A stretch of DNA of 43,212 nucleotides, from the NCBI GenBank assembly GCA_036495095.1, contig DASXNK010000026.1:1-43212 (forward strand). The letters are read 5' to 3'. Under the pieces are notes generated by a model. It had not been told where the DNA came from and ran no database searches. It was given only the letters and a program-made list of their open reading frames with translations. Below, piece after piece: positions 31,436-37,822 of this stretch. Source of the stretch: Candidatus Dormiibacterota bacterium. Its GTDB lineage: Bacteria; Chloroflexota; Dormibacteria; Aeolococcales; Aeolococcaceae. Each line of letters starts with the position of its first letter. The stretch's first letter is position 1. A program made the position numbers and the translations under genes.

Positions 31436-31631
31436 GGCTGAGCGCGGTCTGGACCACGCCTCCCACCGCCGTCCCCAGGGCGAGCACGGTGGCCACCCCC
31501 ACCCCGGCGACGAGGCGGGAGAGCGCCGGCGGGGCCATCGCCCGCGCCGCCTGCGAGCCCTCGCAGAGGGCTCCGAGGAGCCGGCGACGGCGCAACCGCC
31601 CGGCCTCGATGATGTCGTCGTCGCTCAGCAT
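31425..31631 (-). CDS. small single-pass membrane protein of the type VII locus
   Basis: A 68-residue protein. An acidic start (MLSDDDIIEAGRLRRRRLLGALCEG) leads through a basic stretch to one membrane helix (LVAGVGVATVLALGTAVGGVV) and ends SHGH. It starts right after the WXG100 gene at 31633 and overlaps the EspC-like gene by 11 bases, so it is part of the operon. I know no family for it. It might anchor or help export of neighbouring substrates, but nothing in the sequence shows this. The overlap and position within a tight operon are the main support for its reality. Confidence 0.68.
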   Translation of the reverse strand: MLSDDDIIEAGRLRRRRLLGALCEGSQAARAMAPPALSRLVAGVGVATVLALGTAVGGVVQTALSHGH

Positions 31632-31632
31632 C

Positions 31633-31929
31633 TCAGCCCCACATCGCGGCGTTGCTCGACTCGGCGAGCTGGTAGTTGTCGTTCGCGGTGCGCACCGCGC
31701 GGGCCATCTCCCGCAGCACCAGGTTGAGATCGCCGAGGGCGCCGTCCCAGCGCTGCTGCTTCGCCTGGTAGTCGGCGGAGGCGACGCCCTCCCAGCTGGC
31801 CACCAGCGGGGCGAGGTAGGCGCGGAGGTCGGCGAGCTGCTGGTCGATCTGGTTGGCGATGGCGTCGACGTCGGCCGCCGCCTCGGCGAGCGAGCCGAAG
31901 GTCACCAGGACGTGTCCCTGGTCGGGCAT
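31633..31929 (-). CDS. WXG100 family protein (EsxA/EsxB type)
   Basis: A 98-residue WXG100 protein, the size and shape of ESAT-6-like secreted substrates. Two helices are joined by the turn SWEGVASADY, carrying W-E-G. The second helix ends NYQLAE, matching the Y-x-x-x-E variant of the export signal. WXG100 proteins leave the cell as dimers through EccC. The start ATG at 31929 follows GGGAGAG by about six bases. The gene lies 22 bases after the other WXG100 gene, so the two probably form the heterodimer of this system. The C-terminal end is short (SSNAAMWG), as is common. Confidence 0.92.
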   Translation of the reverse strand: MPDQGHVLVTFGSLAEAAADVDAIANQIDQQLADLRAYLAPLVASWEGVASADYQAKQQRWDGALGDLNLVLREMARAVRTANDNYQLAESSNAAMWG

Positions 31930-31951
31930 GTCGTCTCTCCCTCAGAGGGCG

Positions 31952-32281
31952 TCAGCCGAGCCGGCCGGTGACCCCGGCGAAGCCCTGCTGGTTGTTCTCG
32001 TCGGCTCCCGCGTAGTTGCGGTGGGTCTGGAGCAGACCGTCACCGATCTCGCGGAGGACGGTGTTCAGCGCCGACGCGTCGTCGTGCCAGCGCTGCTTGA
32101 GGACCTGGAAGCTCCCCGCCGCGGCTCCCTGCCAGGTGCCGGCCAGCGGCTCGAGCCGCGCCAGGAGGGTGCTCAGCTGCCCCTGGATGGCGGCGTTCAC
32201 GTCGTGGACGTGGGTGGCCGCGACCTGCATGGTGGGGAGCTCGGTGCGGAAGCGCCCGCCTCCGCCGGTGCCCTGTGTCAT
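31952..32281 (-). CDS. WXG100 family protein, first gene of the operon
   Basis: A 109-residue WXG100 protein. The turn TWQGAAAGSF carries W-Q-G, and the second helix ends NYAGADE, which contains Y-x-x-x-D. The N-terminal 15 residues (TQGTGGGGRFRTELP) are a glycine-rich lead before helix one. The ATG at 32281 follows AGGAGG with about eight bases of spacing, the best ribosome site of the operon, which fits high expression of a secreted subunit. It is probably the dimer partner of the WXG100 protein at 31633. The longer frame to 32320 runs across this ribosome site and is rejected. Confidence 0.92.
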   Translation of the reverse strand: MTQGTGGGGRFRTELPTMQVAATHVHDVNAAIQGQLSTLLARLEPLAGTWQGAAAGSFQVLKQRWHDDASALNTVLREIGDGLLQTHRNYAGADENNQQGFAGVTGRLG

Positions 32282-32402
32282 TCGCCGTCCTCCTGGTGCG
32301 GGGCGGATCGCCCTTCCCAATGACGCCGGGAGGGCCGCCTTCCTACGGCCTCGGGGACGGCTTCGCGCGGTCTTAAGCGCTTCTTCGCCGGCGGGTGAGG
32401 CT

Positions 32403-32417
32403 CACCTCCCGGAGGTG
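32403..32417. promoter_or_regulatory. 15-bp palindrome upstream of the type VII operon
   Basis: CACCTCC, a central C and GGAGGTG form a perfect 15-base dyad in the 163-bp gap between the first WXG100 gene and the isochorismatase-like gene, 122 bases before the WXG100 start codon. It may be an operator for the type VII operon or a hairpin ending upstream transcription. No clear -35/-10 pair is seen in this gap. Confidence 0.4.
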
Positions 32418-32444
32418 GTGAGGGTGCATGCGAGACTCCTGAGC

Positions 32445-33089
32445 TCAGCCGGTGGGGGACAGCAGGTCGCGGAGGGTGGCGGAGTCGGTGAGCACCGCGT
32501 CCCCGGAGAAGCGGAGACCGGCGACCGAGCGCTCCGCGGCCTCCCGGTGGCCCGCGCCGCAGGCGTCCGTGACCACCACAGGGATGTAGCCGAGGTCGGC
32601 GGCGTGCCGCACGGTCGGCTCGATGCCGATCTCCATGGCGACGCCGACGACGACCACGGTGGTGATCCCGCAGTCGCGCAGCGCGATGTCCAGCCACGTG
32701 CCCTCGAACGCGGACATCGTGATCTTGTCGAACACCGCCTCCCGGTCCAGCGGCGCCACCTCGGGCGTGATCTCCAGCCCCGGCGATCCGCGGAGGAACC
32801 AGGGCCGCACCTCGTCGACCGTCGACACCCGCTGCCAGGCCATGGCCATCCGCAACTGGGAGACGCCCATGATCTCCTTCGGCAGCGACAGGTGGCGCGA
32901 GAAGAGCACCCGGACGCCCGCCCCCCGGGCGGCCTCGAGCACCCGCAGCACCGCGGTGGTCACCGCCGCGGCGCCGGCGATCTGGCTCACCACGCCGACC
33001 TGCATGTCGTAGACGAGCAGCGCCGTCCGCGCCGGATCGCAGATCTCCTCCAGGGACTGCGGGATGCTCAGCCCGTACGCCGTCTCCAC
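32445..33089 (-). CDS. isochorismatase-fold hydrolase lacking the usual catalytic cysteine
   Basis: A 214-residue protein with the isochorismatase/nicotinamidase fold. The catalytic aspartate is in LLVYDMQVG and the lysine in VFDKITMSAF. The nucleophile motif, in most family hydrolases G-V-x-T-x-x-C-V, reads GVAMEIGIEPT, with glycine in place of cysteine. True isochorismatases such as EntB and PhzD also have no cysteine at this place, so the protein may act on vinyl ethers or have another reaction, but it cannot use the cysteine mechanism of nicotinamidases. HAADLGYIPVVVTDACG is normal. The GTG at 33089 follows GAGGAGGAG. It diverges from a MarR gene with a 57-base gap, so MarR control is likely. 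Confidence 0.88.
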   Translation of the reverse strand: METAYGLSIPQSLEEICDPARTALLVYDMQVGVVSQIAGAAAVTTAVLRVLEAARGAGVRVLFSRHLSLPKEIMGVSQLRMAMAWQRVSTVDEVRPWFLRGSPGLEITPEVAPLDREAVFDKITMSAFEGTWLDIALRDCGITTVVVVGVAMEIGIEPTVRHAADLGYIPVVVTDACGAGHREAAERSVAGLRFSGDAVLTDSATLRDLLSPTG

Positions 33090-33146
33090 GCCCTCGCTCC
33101 TCCTCGGTGGCCGGAACCGGCCCGCCTGGGCTACGCTACGGCGACG

Positions 33147-33761
33147 ATGTCTGAGCGTCAAGCCACTCTGTCTCAACACCAAGATATGTTCCCAGGCCCG
33201 GCGGCGACCTGCTGCGTGCCCGGCGAGGACCACGTCGCCCGGGTCCGCGCCCAGTGGGCGCGCGAGGCGCCCGGGCTCGACACCTCACCGATGGCGGTGG
33301 TGGCCCGGGTCGGCCGTGCCCATGCCTACATGGACCACGCGCTGGAGGCGACGTTCGCCCGCCACGGGCTCACCCGCGGCACCTGGGACGTGCTCGCCGC
33401 GCTGCGCCGCCAGGGTGCGCCCCACCGGCTGTCGCCGACCGAGCTGTACCGGCAGCTGATGCGCACCTCGGGTGCGATGACCCACCGCCTCGCGCAGCTG
33501 GAGCGGGCCGAGCTGATCCGGCGCGTTCCCGACCCCGACGACGGCCGCGGCCTGCTGGTCGCGCTCACCCGCCGGGGTCGCACCCTGGTCGAGTCGGTGG
33601 GGCCGGCCCACATGGCCAACGAGCGCGCGCTGCTGCGGGGGCTCACCACCGACGAGCAGGAGCAGCTGGCCGGGCTGCTCGGCAAGCTGCTGCGCAGCCT
33701 CGAGCTGGAGCGGCCCACGCCGCCGCCGCGGAGCCCCGGTGGAGGCTCCGACCCGGAGTGA
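33147..33761 (+). CDS. MarR-family transcriptional regulator
   Basis: A 204-residue winged-helix regulator of the MarR type. The DNA-binding core is clear: HGLTRGTWDVLAALRRQG, RLSPTELYRQLMRTSGAMTHRLAQLERAELIRRVPDPDDGRGLLVALTRRGRTLVE, which holds the recognition helix and the wing with the D-x-R-G-x-x-V-x-L-T signature. About 45 extra residues precede the core, including a CC pair (TCCVPGED); these could be redox-sensitive, but that is unproven. The ATG at 33147 has no ribosome site; TACGCT lies at 33132-33137, so the leader is only a few bases long. It is divergent from the isochorismatase-fold gene and probably controls both. Confidence 0.9.
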   Translation: MSERQATLSQHQDMFPGPAATCCVPGEDHVARVRAQWAREAPGLDTSPMAVVARVGRAHAYMDHALEATFARHGLTRGTWDVLAALRRQGAPHRLSPTELYRQLMRTSGAMTHRLAQLERAELIRRVPDPDDGRGLLVALTRRGRTLVESVGPAHMANERALLRGLTTDEQEQLAGLLGKLLRSLELERPTPPPRSPGGGSDPE

Positions 33762-33813
33762 CGGATGCGTGGGTCGACGTGCTCGGCCGCTGGGTCGACT
33801 CCGGGGGCGCTCC

Positions 33814-34086
33814 CTAGTCAGAGGGCCGGGCCACCGGCTCGGCGCCGTCGCGGGGGTCGGGCTCGGCGAGGGCGTCGATCACCCAGGCGGGGAGGGGCAC
33901 GCCGCCGCCGGGGTCACGGAGCGCGGAGCGCCGGCGCAGCCGGGCCCGCAGCCCGCTCCAGCGATCGGCCAGCCAGTCGCCGGCCACCGAGCCGCGCGAC
34001 CGGGGGCAGCCGCGGCAGAGGCAGTGACGCGCATGCGGGCGCGCCGCAACCGTCGCCGGAGCGCGCCGGTCGCCGCCGATCTCCAC
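33814..34086 (-). CDS. small hypothetical protein with a CLCRGC motif
   Basis: A 90-residue frame with a GTG start at 34086 preceded by GGAG at eight bases. Three cysteines are close together in RHCLCRGCPRSRGS, which could hold a metal or be chance in arginine-rich translation. The rest is basic (LRARLRRRSALR) with a proline-glycine end. It has no homologue I recognise, and the codon pattern is ambiguous because overlapping frames on both strands are also open here. It is listed because of its ribosome site and the absence of any better gene between MarR and the riboswitch. Confidence 0.4.
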   Translation of the reverse strand: MEIGGDRRAPATVAARPHARHCLCRGCPRSRGSVAGDWLADRWSGLRARLRRRSALRDPGGGVPLPAWVIDALAEPDPRDGAEPVARPSD

Positions 34087-34347
34087 CTCATCCGCTCCTC
34101 GAAGCCCGGCCCGGAGGCGCCACCGGCGCCGCGGTGGGTGCCACCGTAGCCAGCCGCCGGGTCCCGCCGGATCGTCCGCGGCGCACAACGGGCCGTGCCG
34201 GCGGCATGTCGGTCGGGGGCGCGGCGCTGCCTCATCGCTGTCCGGGCCGCCGCGTTCGTCCCGTGCACCGGCGAGGCGCCGCCGTCACATCGGTGAACGG
34301 CGGATGACGCCCTCTTCACGCGGCTTTCGACGCGTTCGCGCAGCTTG

Positions 34348-34353
34348 TAGGCT
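34348..34353 (+). promoter_or_regulatory. candidate -10 of the riboswitch transcript
   Basis: TAGGCT stands 12 bases before the first aptamer bases. A weak -35, TTTCGA, lies 17 bases upstream at 34325-34330. Transcription would begin near 34360. The remaining stretch 34087-34347 shows no gene or clear site. Confidence 0.35.
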
Positions 34354-34365
34354 GCTCAGGTCGGC

Positions 34366-34443
34366 TTCAGGACAAGGGCAAAGCCTCCGCGAGGAGGTGA
34401 CGCAAAGCCACGGGTCTCACCGAGACAGCCGGGCCACCGAATG
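34366..34443 (+). promoter_or_regulatory. cyclic-di-GMP class I (GEMM) riboswitch aptamer
   Basis: The leader contains the conserved GEMM pieces in order: AGGGCAAA (34376-34382), a hairpin CCTCC-GCGA-GGAGG with a GNRA tetraloop (34384-34397), the GACGCAAAGCC core (34399-34409), a second hairpin GTCTC-ACC-GAGAC (34414-34426), then AGCCGGGCCACCGA (34427-34440). The GACGCAAAGCC string is the same as in the Vc2 c-di-GMP riboswitch. The second hairpin is shorter than in Vc2. The class I fold binds c-di-GMP, while some variants bind cyclic AMP-GMP, and I cannot tell which from sequence. It precedes the sortase-like gene by about 40 bases. Confidence 0.85.
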
Positions 34444-34461
34444 AGGTCATTGCGGGGCCGA

Positions 34462-34479
34462 CAGCACCAGGAGATGCTG
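34462..34479 (+). promoter_or_regulatory. possible Shine-Dalgarno-sequestering hairpin
   Basis: CAGCA (34462-34466) and TGCTG (34475-34479) can pair, leaving the ribosome site AGGAG (34469-34473) in the loop, seven to eight bases before the GTG at 34482. GCCGAC (34458-34463) can also pair with GTCGGC (34361-34366) ahead of the aptamer, so folding of the riboswitch could decide which pairing forms. This suggests translational control. Confidence 0.4.
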
Positions 34480-34481
34480 CC

Positions 34482-35255
34482 GTGCCGCCGTCGATGTCCG
34501 CGCGCTCCGAGGAAGGCACGCACACTCCCCGCAGGGGTCTCGGCGCCGGCCTCGCCACCGCCGCCGCCACCGTCGCCGTGGTGACCGCCTCCCTCGCCGG
34601 TGCCGGGCCCGGCGCCACCGCCCGCCACCTGGTCGCCTCGCTCCCCGCCGCCGCGCTGGTGTCCCCTGATGCCCGCGCCGCGATGGCGGGGGAGCCGGTC
34701 GCGCCGGCTCCGACAGCCACCCCCGAGCCCGCCGCCGCGGCCGTCACCGCCGCCGCCCCGGCGGCCGCGACGGCACCGAGCGTGGCCGTCGAGGCGCTGG
34801 CCGCCTCGCGTCCCGCGCCGGTCCCGCTGTCGGCCGCCTCCGAGGTGCCGGTCAGCACGCCGCCGCCGGCGCCGCAGCTGCTCAACATGCTGGTCAGCGA
34901 CGACGGCAGCCTGCGCACCGCGGTCGGCACCTACTCCGACTGCAGCGGCCGCACCCCGCTGACCCACGCCGTCGCCGCCATCGACACCTGCGTCGGCGGA
35001 CCCACCTACTTCGTGGGCCACAACCCCGGCGTCTTCACCCCGCTGATGAGCATGAGCACCGGCGACGTGATCACCTGGTACGACCGCGGCGGCGCCGCCC
35101 ACCGGATGCGGATCGTGAGCATCCGTGACGGCTGGGCCTCGGCCAACGGCGCGCCGGCGGCGACCCAGAGGGACGTCGTCGCCCAGCTCCAGACCTGCGA
35201 GACCTACTCGCCGACCGGCGCCTACGACCGCATCGTCGACCTGGTCGCCGCCTGA
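34482..35255 (+). CDS. sortase-like cysteine transpeptidase family protein
   Basis: A 257-residue protein with an N-terminal hydrophobic segment (LGAGLATAAATVAVVTASLAGAG) that is an anchor or signal, an Ala/Pro-rich spacer of about 80 residues, and a C-terminal sortase-type barrel from about 130. The histidine motif is FVGHNPGVFTPL (H180), the cysteine motif is QLQTC (C239, equivalent to T-L-x-T-C), and R250 in YDRIV follows at the distance expected for the catalytic arginine. GDVITWYDRGG is the usual strand between. Such enzymes join LPXTG-like proteins to the wall. The GTG at 34482 has AGGAGA seven bases upstream, downstream of a c-di-GMP riboswitch. The partner substrate might be the glycine-rich protein at 12111, which is not linked. 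Confidence 0.82.
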   Translation: MPPSMSARSEEGTHTPRRGLGAGLATAAATVAVVTASLAGAGPGATARHLVASLPAAALVSPDARAAMAGEPVAPAPTATPEPAAAAVTAAAPAAATAPSVAVEALAASRPAPVPLSAASEVPVSTPPPAPQLLNMLVSDDGSLRTAVGTYSDCSGRTPLTHAVAAIDTCVGGPTYFVGHNPGVFTPLMSMSTGDVITWYDRGGAAHRMRIVSIRDGWASANGAPAATQRDVVAQLQTCETYSPTGAYDRIVDLVAA

Positions 35256-35271
35256 CGCCGCGCTGCCGCGG

Positions 35272-36060
35272 TCAGCAGATCGACCGGGTGTAGCCCCCGT
35301 CGACGTTGTAGGCCACGCCGGTGATGAACCCCGCCCGCTCGGAGGCGAGGAAGATCACCAGCCCGGCGACGTCCTCCACGGTGCCGAAGCGCCCCACCGG
35401 CAGGAGCCGCGCGAAGGTGGTGAAGACCTCCTCGCGGGTGGCACCCGCGTCGGGGATGCGGGAGTCGGCGAGCCGGTCCCAGAGCGGGGTGCGGATCAGC
35501 GCCGGGCAGACTGCGTTCACCAGGATGCCGTATCCGGCGAGCTCATTGGCCATCGACTTCGAGAAGCAGAGCATCGCCGCCTTCGCCGCCTCGTAGTCGA
35601 CCAGCCCGGGGATGGGGGAGTGGGCCCCGACCGCGGAGACGTTGACGATCCGGCCGCGTCCCCGGCGGCGCATGTGCGGCACCACCCCGCGGGTGAACCG
35701 CACCGCGCTGTGCAGGTTGATGTCGAGGCAGGACCGCCAGTCGTCGTCGGCGGTGTCGAGCCCGCGGCCGAACCAGGCGTCGCCGGCGTTGTTCACCAGG
35801 CAGTCGATGCGCCCGAAGTGCTCGACGGCGGCGGCCACGACCCGCTCCACACCGGCGGCGGTGGCGACGTCGGCCTCGACGCCGAGCGCGTCCACCCCGT
35901 GGGCACGCAGCTCCGTCACCGCGGTCTCCAGGCCCGCGGCACCGCGGGCGCAGATGGCGACGGCGGCACCCTCGCGGGCGAACTCCTCCGCGATCGCCCT
36001 GCCGATCCCCCGGCTCGCGGCGGTGACGAGCGCGACCGTACCTCCGAGTCCCAGGTCCAT
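35272..36060 (-). CDS. short-chain dehydrogenase/reductase (SDR)
   Basis: A 262-residue classical SDR. The cofactor loop is TAASRGIGRAIA (T-A-A-S-R-G-I-G), NNAG is present, and the catalytic residues are in VSAVGAHSPIPGLVDYEAAKAA (Ser and Tyr-x-x-x-Lys). A C-R-G-A-type residue after the second strand (AICARG) and an acidic ADV favour NADP(H). Near the end come ALIRTPLWD and the GVAYNVDGGYTRSIC tail, typical of the 3-oxoacyl-ACP reductase-like branch. The ATG at 36060 has GGGGAG at six to seven bases. It is divergent from an acyl-CoA synthetase gene with a 31-base gap, suggesting a shared pathway for fatty or aromatic acids. The substrate is unknown. Confidence 0.93.
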   Translation of the reverse strand: MDLGLGGTVALVTAASRGIGRAIAEEFAREGAAVAICARGAAGLETAVTELRAHGVDALGVEADVATAAGVERVVAAAVEHFGRIDCLVNNAGDAWFGRGLDTADDDWRSCLDINLHSAVRFTRGVVPHMRRRGRGRIVNVSAVGAHSPIPGLVDYEAAKAAMLCFSKSMANELAGYGILVNAVCPALIRTPLWDRLADSRIPDAGATREEVFTTFARLLPVGRFGTVEDVAGLVIFLASERAGFITGVAYNVDGGYTRSIC

Positions 36061-36091
36061 GGTGAGCTCCCCTGGTGGCCTATCCTCCGTG

Positions 36092-37720
36092 ATGGTGAAC
36101 GAGAGCTGGGCCACTCTGTGGGAGAGCGTGGCCAGCGCGCTGCCCGACCATCCCGCGCTCGTCCAGGGTGAGCGGGCGCTGCGCTGGTCCGAGCTCGACG
36201 AGCGCGCCTCGCGCCTCGCCGCGGGGCTGAGCGCGCTGGGCACCGGCCGGGGCTCCCGGGTGGCCGTGCTCCTCCACAACCGGCCCGAGTACCTGGAGAC
36301 GGTGTTCGCCGCCTACAAGATCCGGGGCGCGCCGGTGAACCTCAACGTGCGCTACCGCGAGGCGGAGCTCGCCGAGGTGATCGACGACTCCGACGCCGAG
36401 GTGCTGGTCGTCGAGGGCGGGCTCGCCGGGCTCGCGGACACGGCCCGGGCTCGGTGCCCCGGGCTGCGCGCCGTCCTCCAGGTCGACGACGGCAGCCCCC
36501 GCCTCGACGGCGCCCTCGGCTACGAGGAGGTGATCGCCGGCCACCCGCCGATGCCGCGGATCGAGCGCTCCGGCGACGACGTCTTCATCCTCTACACCGG
36601 CGGCACCACCGGGCGGCCCCGGGGAGTGCTCTGGCGCCACCGCGACATCGTCGAGACCCTCTGCCTGGTGGCCTACACCCAGGCGGGCATGCCGGTGCCC
36701 GAGGACGCCGCCGCGGTGGCGGCGCGAGCGGTCGAGCTGCGGGCCGCAGGGGCGGCGCCGGTGTTCCTCGCCGCCTCGCCGCTGATGCACGGCACCGCCT
36801 TCTACCTGGCCCAGGTGCTCTGGCTGGTCGGGGGCACGGTGGTGCTGCTCGAGGGCCACGGCTTCGACGCCCACGAGATGTGGCGCGCGGTCGAGCGTCA
36901 CCGGGTCACCACCACCGCGATCGTCGGCGACGTCTTCGCCCGGCGGATGGTCGCCGCGCTCGACGATGCGGCGGCGGGCGGGCGTGGCCACGACACCTCC
37001 AGCCTGCGGCGGATCCTCAGCAGCGGCGCCGCCTGGACGCCGGCGGTGAAGCAGGCGCTGCTCGACCGCACCGCGGCGGCGCTGGTCGACCAGGTCGGCT
37101 CCACCGAGGGCGGGCCGACGATGATCCACCTGATGGCCCCCGGCGCTCGGGTGGAGCACTGCCGCTGGGTGCTCGGGAGCGCCGCCCGGCTGCTCCGCGA
37201 GGACGGGTCGCTGATCGACCCGGCGAGCGGCGAGGTCGGCCTGCTCGGCTTCTCGGCGCCGCGACCGCTCGGCTACCACAAGGACCCGGAGCGGTCGGCG
37301 AGCCTCTTCCGCGTCGCCGCCGACGGGGTCACCTACTGCGTGCCCGGCGACCACGCGTACGTCGACGCCGCCGGCGACGCGGTGCTCCTCGGTCGCGGCT
37401 CGCTCTGCATCAACACCGGCGGCGAGAAGGTGTACGTCGAGGAGGTCGAGGGCGCGATCCTCGCCCACCCCGAGGTCCTCGACGCCAACGTGGTCGGCCT
37501 CCCCGACGAGGAGTGGGGGAGCGCTGTCGTCGCCGTGGTGGCGCTGCAGCCGGGGGCGGAGGTGACCGAGGCGGAGATCCAGGCGGCGGTGCGGTCGCGC
37601 CTGGCCGGCTACAAGGTCCCGCGGCGGGTCGTGGTCGTCGACGAGGTGCGGCGCACGCCGGTGGGCAAGGCGCAGTACGCCTGGGCGCGCGAGGTGGCGG
37701 CCGCCGCGGTCGGCGGCTGA
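36092..37720 (+). CDS. acyl-CoA synthetase, AMP-forming (ANL superfamily)
   Basis: A 542-residue AMP-forming acyl-CoA ligase. The P-loop-like motif is YTGGTTGRPRGVLW, VGSTEGG is near the A5 motif, YCVPGDHAYVDAAGDAVLLGRGSLCINTGGEKVYVEEVE carries motifs A7 and A8 including the hinge, and RTPVGKAQY at the end provides the A10 lysine. It activates a carboxylic acid with ATP and loads it on CoA; the acid may be a fatty or aromatic acid. It is divergent from an SDR gene. The ATG at 36092 has no ribosome site, and TATCCT ends five bases before it, so the message may be leaderless. A GTG directly upstream at 36089 would add one residue. Confidence 0.93.
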   Translation: MVNESWATLWESVASALPDHPALVQGERALRWSELDERASRLAAGLSALGTGRGSRVAVLLHNRPEYLETVFAAYKIRGAPVNLNVRYREAELAEVIDDSDAEVLVVEGGLAGLADTARARCPGLRAVLQVDDGSPRLDGALGYEEVIAGHPPMPRIERSGDDVFILYTGGTTGRPRGVLWRHRDIVETLCLVAYTQAGMPVPEDAAAVAARAVELRAAGAAPVFLAASPLMHGTAFYLAQVLWLVGGTVVLLEGHGFDAHEMWRAVERHRVTTTAIVGDVFARRMVAALDDAAAGGRGHDTSSLRRILSSGAAWTPAVKQALLDRTAAALVDQVGSTEGGPTMIHLMAPGARVEHCRWVLGSAARLLREDGSLIDPASGEVGLLGFSAPRPLGYHKDPERSASLFRVAADGVTYCVPGDHAYVDAAGDAVLLGRGSLCINTGGEKVYVEEVEGAILAHPEVLDANVVGLPDEEWGSAVVAVVALQPGAEVTEAEIQAAVRSRLAGYKVPRRVVVVDEVRRTPVGKAQYAWAREVAAAAVGG

Positions 37721-37751
37721 CCAGGGTGGTGACGGCACCGCGCCCGGCTAG

Positions 37752-37780
37752 TTGACATACCTGATCGGCAAAGTCAGGAT
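37752..37780 (+). promoter_or_regulatory. promoter of the methanethiol oxidase gene
   Basis: TTGACA (37752-37757), a 17-base spacer and CAGGAT (37775-37780). The -35 is exact, the -10 matches at only three places. The start codon is 43 bases downstream of the -10. Confidence 0.55.
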
Positions 37781-37822
37781 TGCGCCTGAGTGCCGGTTTC
37801 GCGACGTCATCGAGGAGGCGAC

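Noticed and set aside
33879-34319. 146-codon minus-strand frame near the riboswitch
   Set aside because: Ala/Arg/Gly-rich with no ribosome site before its start; the alternate frame with GGAG at 34086 is slightly better.
34366-34443. Cobalamin or ydaO-type riboswitch
   Set aside because: No GCCACTG cobalamin box and no ydaO conserved core; the order of GGGCAAA, GNRA hairpin, GACGCAAAGCC and CCACCGA fits GEMM.
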